A stretch of 64,000 nucleotides of DNA from Caenorhabditis elegans (Eukaryota > Nematoda > Chromadorea > Rhabditida > Rhabditidae), in assembly GCF_000002985.6 (NCBI RefSeq), contig NC_003283.11, positions 6,510,001-6,574,000 of the forward strand, read 5' to 3'. The position numbers were made by a program, and so were the translations under genes. The notes below the pieces were generated by a model, which saw only the letters and a program-made list of their open reading frames with translations, did not search any database and was not told the origin of the DNA. This document shows, in pieces, positions 11,505 to 23,989 of this stretch; position 1 is the first letter of the stretch, and each line of letters opens with the position of its first letter.

Positions 11505-11978
11505 ATGTTCGGTCAAATTGATAAAAAGAGAACATCATACATCGAACGATGGAATCAACATTTGAAAAATATCGAAGTGCCTGTATTTTCTTGGGTGGGA
11601 GTACCTTTTTTGCAAACCCAAATGAAAAATATAGAACATGAAAGTTTTGGAAAAGTATTAAATTCGGAATTCCTAATTACAGCAAGCCAATCCACGTCTC
11701 GGATTTCCACCCAATACCCAATCAGTTGCCAATGCTCTTTATTCGGCAATTGAGCTATCACTGGCAGCGATCTCTCATGATCAGATTCAGAAAGAAGTTG
11801 ACGCTTTGAAACGTGTAAGTTATTTTTTTGAAAAAAGTAACAAGGTACCCATAAAATATTTCAGAACATGCAAGAATTGTCTCGTCAACAGTACAAAAAA
11901 GTCAAACCAGATGCTAACTTTGCGTATGAAGTTGAAAAAACTAGAGGTTTCAAATACCAACCATTGCCGTCATCTTAG
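11505..11978 (+). CDS. Unrecognised 113-residue protein
   Basis: Three exons (11505-11600, 11683-11814, 11865-11978) with GT-AG introns of 82 and 50 bp, all in phase 0. The protein starts MFGQIDKKRTSYIERW and is moderately basic. The middle stretch (SVANALYSAIELSLAAISHD) looks helical and amphipathic, followed by a charged helix (QIQKEVDALKRNMQELSRQQ). It ends KYQPLPSS. There is no signal peptide or clear membrane span. The AG at the end of GTTCAG, about 35 bases before the ATG, is a plausible trans-splice acceptor. I do not recognise the family. The even codon use and clean splicing argue for a real gene. Confidence 0.65.
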
Positions 11979-14900
11979 AAATCCTTGAAAACAAGGTCTC
12001 TTTTTTTTCAAATTTCTAGGTCACAGACCTTGATAATGAATGTTTCATAATTACTATTGCGTCACATGTTTTTTAATCATGTTTTTAATAATCGAACATT
12101 GGAATTCGCTTTATTTGATACAATTTTTTGAAATTATCAAAAATACTGTATCATGCAACCATTTTCCCAGGTGATTTAAGAATATTATTTGAAGAAAAAC
12201 ATTTTTTTATTTGCGGAACATTTCTTCCTGCATCAAACTTTGAAAATACAACAATGATTTTTGGCTATACTTTTGTTCGTTTTACAATTTTTTTCATTGT
12301 TTTTTCATCATTTACTCTTGACTTTTAGTGACACTTGTTAATTATTTGAAGATGAAGAAGTTTTCTTTTTTTTTGTTCCCGGTTGTTATAGAATAGTATT
12401 AAAAATAACTTTAGATTTCCAGAGAAAAGTTTTTTTTTGCTTTTTTTTTATTTTTAAAATAGGAAATCAGTGAAATTCCAGTTTTCCGCCTTGAAAATTT
12501 AAAGGAAAATGACGGAAATAAGTAGAATGCTGAAACTTTGACCAGCAGAAACTGACTTTGCACATCGAAAAGTCTATGTTTATTTTCTATTTCTGACGTA
12601 AATTTTTGAATATTTTTAATTCCATTAAAATTTGGTAATTTTAAAAATATTGTTTTGGGCCCCGTTCCATTACATCTAGCTATTCTCAACTAACTGTAAT
12701 TAATTTAAAACTGCGGATTTTACACGGCGTCACCACTCGGTGATCAAGGTTCGAAAATGGTAGTCTTTTTTTTTTCAGAAATTCTGAAAATTGCCCATTT
12801 AAACTGTTTGCACTGAACTTTTTTGAAGCGCCCTTTTCTGCTAAATGCTAAACTTTCATCATAAAGTGCATCTCTATTTTCTGAGTGTTTTTTCTTGGAT
12901 TGGCCGCAGTCGCAGTCTATATTTAAACAAAAGGGAACGGCATGTCTATCTACATAGGAACGTGTGTTTATGTTTCACTGATCTCCTTTCTCATCATCTT
13001 TCATGATAACACCTGTCAATTATGTTGTATCAGTAGTCTTTCTTTTTTTGTAACCCCAGGAAATCACCTCATAATACCTCCCTATCACTCTTATCTCTTC
13101 CAAGACCACTGCCGCATTCCGAATCGAGCAACTTCCTGACTCAGCCATCACTCTGAAAATGTTGGGCGCATAGAACATGAAAAGCGATGATTTGTGGTGG
13201 GAGTTGGTTTTTAGTGAAATGAAAAAAGAGAAAAAGTGAGAGAGGTGATGTAAGATGTTAAGTTATCTTTTAGGTAGTAGAGATCGCTAGGGGAAGACGT
13301 CGAGAAGAATAAATGATACAAAACACAATTAAATCGAGGAAAGATCCGATTTTTGCACCTGCGTCTCTAATCTCTTCCTCTTCGGAAATAAATATTTTTT
13401 CAGCAAAGGAATGGAAGGATTGAGCGGACAATTGAGCTGAAATTTAATTTTATTTTCTGATCTTTGAAGTTCTCGGGGTGATGTTCTTCGAAGATGACTT
13501 TTTAGCGATCAAATATCAGATACGATACTTACCTTTTTTCTTTGAAATACTTGTAAAATTCACAAACAAACAAATGGTTTTGTTTTTGTGCGTGGTTTAG
13601 TCAGTTCAGAAATGAACCGTATGTTTAGTTTGATGAGAAACGGTCCAAAATAGTTTGAACAGTACGCCTTTGTCTTGCGCAACCTGCTGACTATGCTGCT
13701 AGATTTTTTAAGAGAGAAAGTTGATTCAAGAAATGTTGGTGTTTCCTCAGACATGGAACATCAGGTGACTATTTTCAATTTGAATAAAGAGAGGATCAGC
13801 TGACCCCTGTAAACTCACCTAATTTCAATGTTCCCACTAATTTTTCGGCCTCCGCATTGTCATCTCTTCAATTTTCACAAATTCCTTTGTCAATGAAATC
13901 AGCTAAGATCAAAAGTTTTTTCTAGTTAGAGGAAATGATAGAGCGGATTGGCGGTGAAAAAACTGTGTATCAACTGTTACAACTAGTTCCAAAGATGTTC
14001 TTCAAGCAGTTTCATCTTAAAGTTTGACTTAACCCGAGAAAGTTTTTGTTTTATTCTGACAGCAGCTGCTTTTTCTGCATTTTCTACATTTTTAAGTATT
14101 AGAACTTTAACAATTTTCGAGCTTCAATAACTTCTATAGCTTGTTGGCCTAACGTTCTTTCCAAAACTTTATCAATCAAAAGTTGGAAAAAAGTACATTA
14201 AATAATTGGTTCAAAACAATAAAAAAACAAAGTTTATCTAATATAGACTTCCATTGAGGCGAACATCTTTTAATTTCTCGAATTTTTTCACATCTTTCAA
14301 ACATTGTTTCCTCCGTAAAAGTTTGGATGATATAAACTTTAAGTAGCCAAACAGTAGATCAACCAAATACGTCTCGCCACATCTTGCTTTTTCGCATCGA
14401 ATTTTCGTGTACTTTTTGGATTGCTAGTTTCCCCACAAGCCGAAATTTTGCACTTTCCAGAACGTTCTGAACTCCCAAAACTAAAAACAATAACAAATGA
14501 CCGCACACCCGGGTTTCCAGATGTACGAATATTTTCATCTTTGTATCACATGCCATGCACTTTTATTTTAACAAGACTTACTACTTTTTTTTTGCATTTT
14601 GAAACTTTCAACTATTCGTCACCAAATTGACGTTTCCATTTGCTCTCTTGAGTGTGACTTCCAGACCGTACCGATCACGAGGAGCCCGCCTCCTATTATA
14701 TGGAGGCTATAGGTACTCTATTTCCGAATGGATATATCTGTATCATATTAAGCTTGCTTATCACTTGACCCTCATCCCCCTTCTATTTTTTCTTCCCATC
14801 CATGTTGTTCACGTTAAATTCATGTGTTCTTGTTTGTAAACTTTCCGATCGTTTGTTCCGCCTCTTTCCTATGGCTGGAGCATTCTGATTTTCGTACAAT

Positions 14901-15094
14901 CAGCTCGTTTTGCATCGTGTCAACGAAAAAATCGGGAAGTGGGTGTTATCTAATGCGGAAAAAATAAAGAGCGGTGTTGCAACACGATAAGCTAAAAACT
15001 AGTAGATAAGGACGAGGGGAGACGATCAGTATTCAAGCCAATACTTTGTTCATTTTGAAGGCTCAGTCACACCATTTGAATTCAACAAATAAAA
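11979..15094. other. Gene-free interval upstream of acs-1
   Basis: About 3.1 kb with no supported gene. Scattered open frames (for example 12411-12689 minus, 13560-13754 minus, 14627-14839 plus) lack domains, splice structure and signal sequences. The segment next to 15095 is the presumed acs-1 promoter. Long T or A runs are common, as in ordinary C. elegans intergenic DNA. Confidence 0.6.
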
Positions 15095-18000
15095 ATGTCA
15101 CAAGTGGCCGCAATGGACCTTCGTGTACTTACACAGGTATGTTCATTTTTTGGATTTTAGTAATGTACCGTGATGTTTGTATGTATTGTAAATGTGTCAT
15201 CTAGGGTTCGACGGGTTGTTTTGAATCACAGAAAGATAGAATATTTCAGAATCTCTTTTGAGAAAGAATCAAGAGCAAGATAAATTTTGGCGCTTACATT
15301 AGTCGACAAAAAATCCATACACAGAAGAAATTTCAGCTTTATAATTCTAAAAAATGTATAATTAGGACATCTGTTCTACCTAGCTGTTAAACTGATTTAA
15401 ATAACGAAGCAAATTCAAAATGGCGGAAAGCGAACGAAAAAGCAGAGAAACCCACAAATTCGAAACTTTCTGGGATCCGTAACCCGACACCACCTACCTC
15501 TTCACTTTGTTTCTGTCAATGCCGATTCCAATCCACCCACATTCATCCTTGTTAACTGAAAAGTCCACAAAGAGACAATATAGAGCGGGGTGCCAGGAAG
15601 GAGAGAGCGGAATGCCCCGATGAATATCTCCGTTCGAGATCGGCGTCCACATCCACCTCATCTAGAAAGTCGTGTCTGTTTCTCTTCATGCCTATTCATA
15701 TACTCTCTCCCTACTGGCCTCATTTCATCCATTAAACTTTTATGGTCCTCTATCTCTACTTCACTTTCAAATGAGTCAGGGAGCCCTACCGGGATTGCTC
15801 GTCGCGCCGCCGGAATAATCAAATTCTCGCCTAGCACTTCACTTTCACGCCACCAGTTTTTTGTCACTTTTTTGTTGTGTCTTTTGTCGGTGAGACTCCT
15901 CCCTTCCACAACTTCAACCACGTCATTCCAGCTTATCGTTCGCCTCCTCTCGTGAGCTTCGTGGTATTTCAGCACTTCCGTTTCGATTGTTGTTTCAACA
16001 TCAATTCATTTCTTGCAAAAGTCCATTCGTCGCCAAAACATCTTCCTCTGCCTCTTCGTTTTCTTGCCGTCCCTTTATTTTCCTCCCACTTCTCGTTGCC
16101 CATCTCGTTCTCTTTAGGCAATCCAATTTTTTGCGCGCCGCATCGCCGAAGACCACCATCATCATCACCGCCACCGCCACCGCATTGCTGAAATTCAGCT
16201 CTCGAGGCTCTTTATCTCGTTTTCTCTGTTCTTCGAAATGTTTCTTCTATCTTTCCCTGGTATTCTCTGTACCCGCCCACTGATTTTTCGATAGGCATTG
16301 ATGTAGGGATTGGAAAGTTTTGTTGTGAGACTCAAATTTTCTGAGAAGTTGATAAGGATCGCCAATTTTCTTTTTTGAATATTTTTTAAACTGTTCTAGA
16401 AGTATTCATATATCTGCAGAAAACTCCCAAAGCATTTTTTCCATTAATTTTTTGAAAAAAAGTTTCAAAGAACATTTTTGTAGACCAACTTACCTCAACT
16501 TGAATAGTACCTACTTCGAAATCCAATTTTTGCAACAAAAAAATTCAACTGGATCTAACAGAGTTACATTATTTTAAATTCGAAGTTTTTTAAGTGCATT
16601 TTTATTGTAGAGAATGTTCAGAAGATCAGTTAAATGTACGGTAAAATTTTTATTTGAACAATTATTGAAGCTTTCCATAAATAAGCTTAAGGTAAAACTT
16701 TTATGTTCAATTGAGAAATTCGTGCTACTGTAACTGAATTTGAATTTTGAAATCAACGAATTTCTTATAAATTCGATTTATTTTCAAAACGTATATTTAA
16801 ATTGACTTTACAGAATCTTTAAAAATAATTTTGTATTTGGAACTACTTTAGTGAAAACGTGAAGACTCATTTATGAAGCTCACCTCAACCCACTCAGCTC
16901 TCAGCGCAGCTCACTTAGTCCTCAAGTAAATAAAAACACCAAAAAAAAAAAATTAAAAGTTTACAAATGAGTTTTCAAAAATAATCACTTCTCGAGCTCC
17001 AGCATTTTTTTCCCGATCTTAGTTCAGATGACTCTTAGAGATTCAAATTCGGCGCGCTCCTCCGTCTCCATCGGGGCGCACACACATACACATCCAACGA
17101 AAAAGGGAAAACCCGTTTCGAACACGCACGCTCACAAGATAGAATACGTTGACAGGGGGCGCTGATAGGGGATACACGGTGAGACGGCAGACAAACATAA
17201 GAGACAGCTACTACAGGCGACGGAGAAGGATCATCATCCTATCCCACCGTCGTTTTTCTACAATGGGTGTTCCATCTTAGTTGGCCTCTAGTTACTCTTG
17301 AAATTAAGTATTCGATGCTCTTTGACTTTTTCTCAATACTGCTAGATGCTGAAACCTCGTGCAATTTCAAATTTGCACTCCTTAGTTGACAAATGACCTT
17401 GTTCCCGTGCTCTTCAACCACTTCCTCCCCAATTTCTTTCATTCCTCCAAATTTCTAAAATTCTCAATTTTCAGTTCGACATCGCCAGTTTGGAAGAGGA
17501 CCGCAAAAAGATGTTGTACGGTAAGTATCATTTGCCCTAAAACTGTTCGAAACTGGCTTTTGCAAAAAGCTGAATTGCAACAAATAATAGTATAAAAATC
17601 ACAAAGTGCAAAATGAAAAAAAGAAAGAAAACGGAAAGATAGAAGCGCAATGGATAGTAAGGCTATTCTTCGCCCGTTTTCTCGCCGCCTCTCGTGTCTT
17701 TTACATCGTCGCGCCCCTTAATAATCACAATTTATCACTTTTCTATAGTCTCAGTACATTCTAGCCCTCTTCATCCGCCTCCTCAGATTTTTCCGTAAGG
17801 ATTTTATCCCAGTTGTTTTGTGATTTTTATTCTCTGATCCTGTAAAACTGTAAAAAACAATGCAGTTTATTTTTTGAAAGTTCCAAGCTCCAGGACTAAA
17901 TTTAATCTTTAGGTGATACCTTGGATTTGTTTGAAATTTAGCTAGGTTGCTGAAAATTTAAAATTTTGATAATTTCTCAAATTATATGATTCTCCTTTAC

Positions 18001-21000
18001 AAACAGTACAAACTTTTTTTCTACAAAAAAAAAACCTCAGCAATTTTCAGCTGTTCTCGAAAATGCCACAAAAATTTGAACTTTTGTTGTATCTTTTTGC
18101 AGTTGAGAGTTTTATCTTAATTTAACAGATAAAGATAACGCAGTGCAAATGAGTGGAATTGAAAAAAAAACCAATTTTTGGTAGGCTTTAAATTATTTTG
18201 ATTGAAAACTAATACGTAACTCCCACATATTTACTGTAAACTCTGGAATTTTTCCAAGTTTTATTATGATGTTTGATCATTTTAGACTATATCACTAATT
18301 TTATGAATTTTCCCAACTGATGCTACTCCAATTTTTTTTTAATTCCTAAATTTCAAAAATTTTTTGATACAAACTCTTGAAAGATTTATGACTACAAGAT
18401 TCTTGAACTAGTTTAATTGTTCGGCTAACAGATTGACGGAGTGGACACAACCCTTGTACAGTTGCAGGCTACACCAGATCATTTCCTTTAAAATTGTGAT
18501 TTGCAAAGTCAGAGAATTTTAGGTTTGAACCAAAAATGTGGAGTAACTATTTCAGTTTCCTGGTCCTTTTCCGTCCATTTAGAACCTACGACTCATCTGT
18601 TCCAAATTGAATTCCGTGAAACAAGTTAGCATCCATTAACGTTCTGTGTTTTAGTCAATTTGTTTATTTTTGGTTGTTACGGCTACAATATTTCTACCGT
18701 CTTCCTGAATGGAACTGGTTTTCAAGATGACGTTCTATGGAGCCAATTTCGGTACCTTATTCACCAACTATTGACGTCATGAAATTAGTCTTCAAAGTTC
18801 TTATTCTTCTTCGTTTCTTTGCTTTCGTTGTTTCTCCACGCCACTCCAAACACGCAAACACAGCAAAATCGAGTTATCGTCATCCTGAAAAAAGTGGTGG
18901 TGTTGGTTGGGGAGATACGAAGTAAGAGAGGAAAACAAGAAGAAAATAAGGCTCTGGAGAAGCGCTCGTCCTCACAATTGAGGCTTTCTTCTCACTTTCA
19001 CGACAGATTATGCACTTTTTCGGTCACTCGTTCCCTTCGTTTGTTCGCTCGAAACGAATACTTTTCGAGTCGTTCGATTCTATATCTCTACGTCATTACT
19101 TTCACGTTCCACAAGGTATACTGTAGGTGTGTGCACACAAACTGAGACAGATTCGATTAGGGACTCAGGCGATCTTCTACTCAAACAATAACACCCACAC
19201 ACAACTTAAATGTATTTTCAGAGGAGCCGATCTCTTTGGAAGAAGCCGCTCTGAACGCCAACGACGTGATGGTGGCGCCGAGTCGAAAGTCGTATGTGCA
19301 CGGCTGTTCGACTGTTCCTTTGCTTTTTGAAACTGTTGGAGATCGACTTCGATCAGCAGTTGACCAGGTTCCAGATAAGGAATTTTTGATTTTCAAAAGA
19401 GAAGGAATCAGGAAAACTTATTCGCAAGTCGCCACAGATGTCAGTTCTTGACGAATCAAAAATTTATGACAATTATTAAATTTTCAGGCAGAAAACCTGG
19501 CTTGCGGGCTCCTCCACTTGGGTTTGAAAAAAGGAGATCGTATTGGAATTTGGGGGCCAAACACATACGAGTGGACCACAACACAGTTTGCCAGTGCTCT
19601 TGCCGGAATGGTTCTAGTGAGTTACTGTTATTTTCTGGGAACTTTGATTATCCCTGTGAACTTTATTTTAAAAAATATTTAAAAAGTTTTAAGGTCAACA
19701 TAAACCCATCATATCAATCAGAAGAACTTCGCTATGCTATTGAAAAAGTAGGAATCAGAGCCCTTATCACACCACCTGGATTCAAGAAGTCAAATTATTA
19801 TCAGAGCATCAAGGTTGGTGTTTGATGCTTAAAATTTCTTAAAAACATTATATTCTTCAGGATATTCTGCCAGAAGTTACATTGAAAGAACCGGGAAAGA
19901 GTGGAATCACATCGAGAAATTTCACATGTTTCCAACACTTGATCATGTTTGACGAGGAAGATAAGATCTATCCGTGAGTAGAAAAACACACATTCCACGC
20001 TGGAATTTTGAAATGAAATTTCTCAAAATTTTCAAAACATATTATCGATTTGCAGAGGAGCCTGGAAATACACAGATGTAATGAAAATGGGAACAGAAGA
20101 AGACAGACACCACCTCTCAAAGATCGAGAGGGAAACTCAACCAGATGACTCACTGAACATTCAATACACAAGTGGAACAACTGGACAGCCTAAAGGAGCA
20201 ACTCTCACTCATCACAATGTTCTCAATAATGCATTTTTTGTTGGTCTCCGTGCTGGATATAGTGAAAAGAAGACAATTATCTGCATTCCAAATCCACTTT
20301 ATCACTGTTTTGGATGTGTCATGGGAGTTCTCGCCGCACTCACACACCTTCAAACTTGCGTATTCCCTGCTCCATCATTCGATGCTCTCGCTGCTCTTCA
20401 AGCTATTCACGAGGAAAAATGCACAGCTCTTTATGGAACACCAACAATGTTTATTGATATGATTAATCATCCCGAGTATGCAAACTATAACTATGATTCA
20501 ATTAGAAGTGGATTCATTGCTGGAGCTCCGTGTCCGATAACACTTTGCCGCCGGTTAGTACAAGATATGCATATGACTGACATGCAAGTATGCTATGGAA
20601 CTACTGAAACATCTCCAGTATCTTTTATGTCAACACGTGATGATCCACCAGAGCAAAGGATCAAATCAGTCGGACATATTATGGATCACTTGGAAGCTGC
20701 AATTGTAGACAAGAGAAACTGCATTGTTCCACGTGGCGTAAAAGGAGAAGTTATTGTCCGTGGATACTCAGTTATGCGGTGCTATTGGAACAGTGAAGAG
20801 CAGACAAAGAAGGAAATCACTCAAGACAGATGGTATCATACTGGAGATATTGCTGTTATGCATGATAATGGAACCATCTCTATTGTTGGAAGATCGAAAG
20901 ATATGATTGTTCGTGGAGGAGAGAATATTTATCCTACCGAAGTAGAACAATTTTTATTCAAGCATCAGTCAGTAGAAGATGTTCATGTAAGCTTCAGGAA

Positions 21001-21664
21001 AATTTCAAATTTCAAAATAAAATTGAATTTCAGATTGTCGGAGTACCAGATGAACGATTCGGTGAGGTGGTCTGCGCCTGGGTCAGATTGCACGAAAGCG
21101 CTGAAGGAAAAACGACTGAAGAGGATATTAAGGCTTGGTGCAAGGGAAAAGTGAGTTCTCTGTACAAAAAATGAACCGAAAAATTGATTGGGGAAAAGAT
21201 CTGGTTAAAGTCTATGAATTATCACCATAAAATGTTTTAATTTGAACAATGATTGAAAAAGAAAAAAAGGTTTTCTGCTAGCAAGCCCATGCCAAATTCA
21301 GAAGAAAATGTTTTGGAGCATCAAAAACTTTTACAAAATTTCTTCGGTGTAAAACCTTTTTTTTCAGAGCACTGAAAAACCTGATCTTATAGAATTTCGA
21401 AAAAGTTCTAAACACATCACTTTTGAAACAATTCACACCAATCGGAAAGCTGAATTCATATTTTAAAACACATTTAAAAAAATGTTCATTCTAAATTGCC
21501 TCTTCCAGATTGCTCATTTCAAAATTCCTCGCTACATCCTCTTCAAAAAGGAGTACGAATTCCCGCTGACAGTGACTGGAAAAGTGAAAAAGTTTGAAAT
21601 CCGCGAAATGTCAAAGATTGAACTGGGTCTCCAGCAAGTCGTCTCTCATTTCTCCGAGCTTTAA
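15095..21664 (+). CDS. acs-1: Acyl-CoA synthetase ACS-1 (ACSF2-type AMP-binding enzyme)
   Basis: Activates fatty acids to acyl-CoA through an acyl-AMP intermediate. In C. elegans ACS-1 is known for its role with monomethyl branched-chain fatty acids. Nine exons (15095-15136, 17475-17520, 19222-19439, 19488-19616, 19694-19813, 19861-19973, 20056-20986, 21034-21150, 21509-21664) give 623 residues. Visible motifs: the P-loop [13 protein letters not shown] at 260-272, the YGTTETSP adenylate-binding motif, the YHTGD motif, the hinge [16 protein letters not shown] and the C-terminal lysine motif [14 protein letters not shown]. The similarity is strongest to ACSF2, which is mitochondrial in vertebrates. 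The first two introns are 2.3 and 1.7 kb, unusually long, and may hold internal promoters for shorter isoforms. AATAAA lies at 22072-22077, only 11 bp from the stop of the convergent Cys-rich gene. Confidence 0.94.
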
Positions 21665-22071
21665 GTGTCCTCCCCGTCGTCGGGAGCTCGCCGCTTTTCT
21701 CGCCTGACACATTCCAATTGCGTGTATATTTCGATTTATCGTCGTCACTTATTCCTGCCCTCTACAAAATTTTCAAATTCTTTTCTCTTTACGTTTCCCG
21801 TCGTCGCCAGCCCGACACTTTTGTCTTCTCTTCTCTCAATATTTCCAGCAGAGTGACTAACGAGTTTTCCTGTTCATGTTCCATTATATGACGCCACATG
21901 GCATCAGTTAGCATAGTGCCTTAGTTCCTCTTCACAACCATTGCCAACTTTGAATATAATTTCAACTCTTTCAACTACTTATATGCAAATTTTTTTGTCT
22001 CCCTCATTTATATATTTTGAAATTGTGACGCTTTACTCCTTCTCTCAACGCTTTCGCTTTTGCGTAAGATA

Positions 22072-22077
22072 AATAAA
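22072..22077 (+). promoter_or_regulatory. Polyadenylation signal of acs-1
   Basis: AATAAA about 410 bp after the acs-1 stop. The next gene ends at 22088 on the opposite strand, so the two transcripts probably overlap at their 3' ends. Confidence 0.7.
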
Positions 22078-22087
22078 TCTTTCATTT

Positions 22088-23053
22088 TTAACCAGAGACA
22101 AGATATGGACAGCAATTATTTGTAGGCGAACAGTAGGTATTGTCGGGACATTGACCATTCACACATGGACCTAAAAGTTCACACTTTTCAGAGGTTGCTT
22201 TAAAACTATAGACTTACCAATCGACGTACCATACGAACATCTACAGCACACATTGTTATCATTGCACATGTATCCGGAACCACAAACGTTTCCAGATCTA
22301 CAGTATCCACCAGACGTTTCGCGTCCTCCACAAACTGGATTCGGGTTCACTGGAGATCTTGTGGTAGTCGGTGGAAGAGTTGGCTCATAGTTCGGCACTC
22401 TACAGCAACCGTTGATACATCTCCAATTACTGCGAATCTGCTGGCAGTAGCTTGAAGTGCTGCATGTGGCTGTGTTACAGTTGCAGGTACTGCAGCCAGA
22501 GTTGCATGCTGAAAATAAAAATAAAACAAATTTTGAAGTTTAGACTGAAATATTTTTTGAGGTTTCCCAATCGTAAAGTTACAAGTAGAGTAACAAATCA
22601 TGTGCTAGTTGCAAATTTCTAACTTTCAGAAATGTGTAGAGAGAATTCTTAAAATAAATCTTTCAATTAAATACACATAACAAGAAAGTGTATCAGTAAT
22701 TTGAGATACAGGAAACATTTCTTAGCACTCTGATAACTTCCTGCGTTACATTCATTACAAAAATGAACCTTACGCTCAAAAAATTTGTTTCTACTGAATT
22801 ACAAGTCAAAATATATCTTTAAAATAGAAAGATCTATTTTTCGGCTCTTTAAAATACAAAAAGTTGGTCCAAGTGAAATAGATAACTTACGTGTTAAGCT
22901 GAGATATTGATTTGGAAAATTTCCGCATAAATAATAAATCTGTCGCTTCGGTCGAGGACGAGCAACTTCTGTGCTCTCTTGGCTAACGCTCGCAGTATCT
23001 CTCATATTAGCAGAGATAAGTGGAATTAGGACAAAAAGAATTGCCAACTTCAT
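22088..23053 (-). CDS. Cys-rich secreted protein
   Basis: Three exons (23053-22891, 22508-22218, 22170-22088) encode 178 residues. A signal peptide (MKLAILFVLIPLISA) is followed by a likely furin-type site (RPRPKRQ). Then come three Cys-dense segments: CNSGCSTCNCNTATC with RCINGCC; after a Pro/Thr linker, CGGRETSGGYCRSGNVC with VCCRC; and CVNGQCPDNTYC ending NNCCPY. The repeated CC pairs spaced after ten to fifteen residues resemble small nematode disulfide-knot modules in cuticle or secreted proteins. I cannot name the family. All introns are GT-AG and in phase. A TATA box (23096-23103) lies about 45 bp before the ATG and supports the start. Confidence 0.8.
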
Positions 23054-23989
23054 TTCGAAAACTGTTACTTACTCCACTCCACACAGTTTTAGCTCCTTTT
23101 ATACCATCTCTTCAGTGCACACTTGTATACCACTGGCAACTTGTTGTCACTGTTTGCTCGCCGAGTTCAAGACGCGACCGTAACTATTTGTAAGTGTTTG
23201 ATTTTTTGGGTGGTGTCTGTTGCTCTAAATACTCACACATTTCGTATTTTGTCCACAATGATCTCGTAAACACATGGAGTTGGCAAGTTCAACAAGGAAT
23301 CAAGTGAGAAGGAAGTCAAAGAGACAATGACAGGGTAATGATCCTGAAATTTCAGTGGAGCATTGAGATATTTCAGAAATTTAAAAAATTTGAGGGTGTA
23401 TAAATATAGATTATTTACTCAATGGATTTCGATTGAATAGTGACGTGATTAGTAAAATATGTATTTTATTATTATCGCTTTAGGATAAGCGCCGCCTACC
23501 GTACTCAAAATGTGACCTGCCTAGTTGTTATATTTGCTCCTCTTTTTTTCTAAATGGAACTAATAAAAATAAAAAGTTAAATGTTTTTCCTGGTTTCGTA
23601 CGCCATTAAAATTAAAGAAAAAACAGAATTTATTAAACTATTACCATATTAACATGACTGTAAAAGAGAACAAGGCAGGGAGAAAGAGAGTTTGGGGCCG
23701 CAAAAAGACTTAAAGGATCAACTATATCACAGAAAAGTTTGCACTTTAAAAAGGTTGAAAGATAAAAGTGATAAGCAATGCGGAAAAACGTGAACGAAAA
23801 AAAAAGCTAGAGTGTTAAATTACACCAAAAAAGTTCGAAGAAAATAATTGGGAGGAAAAGAGAAAGAGATCTCAAATCGGTATGAAAGACTGCGAAATGG
23901 GTAGTGTGATGTGATAATGAATACAAAACACGAACATGAGAGAAGAAGTGAATGATATATTTGTGGAGAAGGTGAAAAGTTTTTCGTCC
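23054..23989. other. Gene-free interval: Cys-rich gene promoter and dre-1 3' flank
   Basis: Holds the core promoter of the minus-strand Cys-rich gene and about 0.2-0.3 kb of likely dre-1 3' UTR next to 23990. No further gene is supported. The middle (23200-23850) is A-rich and featureless. Confidence 0.6.
23096..23103 (-). promoter_or_regulatory. TATA box of the Cys-rich gene
   Basis: On the minus strand the sequence reads TATAAAAG followed by GAGCT, 43-50 bases before the ATG at 23053. This is the usual spacing for a short 5' UTR. Confidence 0.65.

Noticed and set aside
14627-14839. 70-codon plus frame with hydrophobic end
   Set aside because: No promoter or splice features and no family resemblance; hydrophobicity follows from T-rich DNA.
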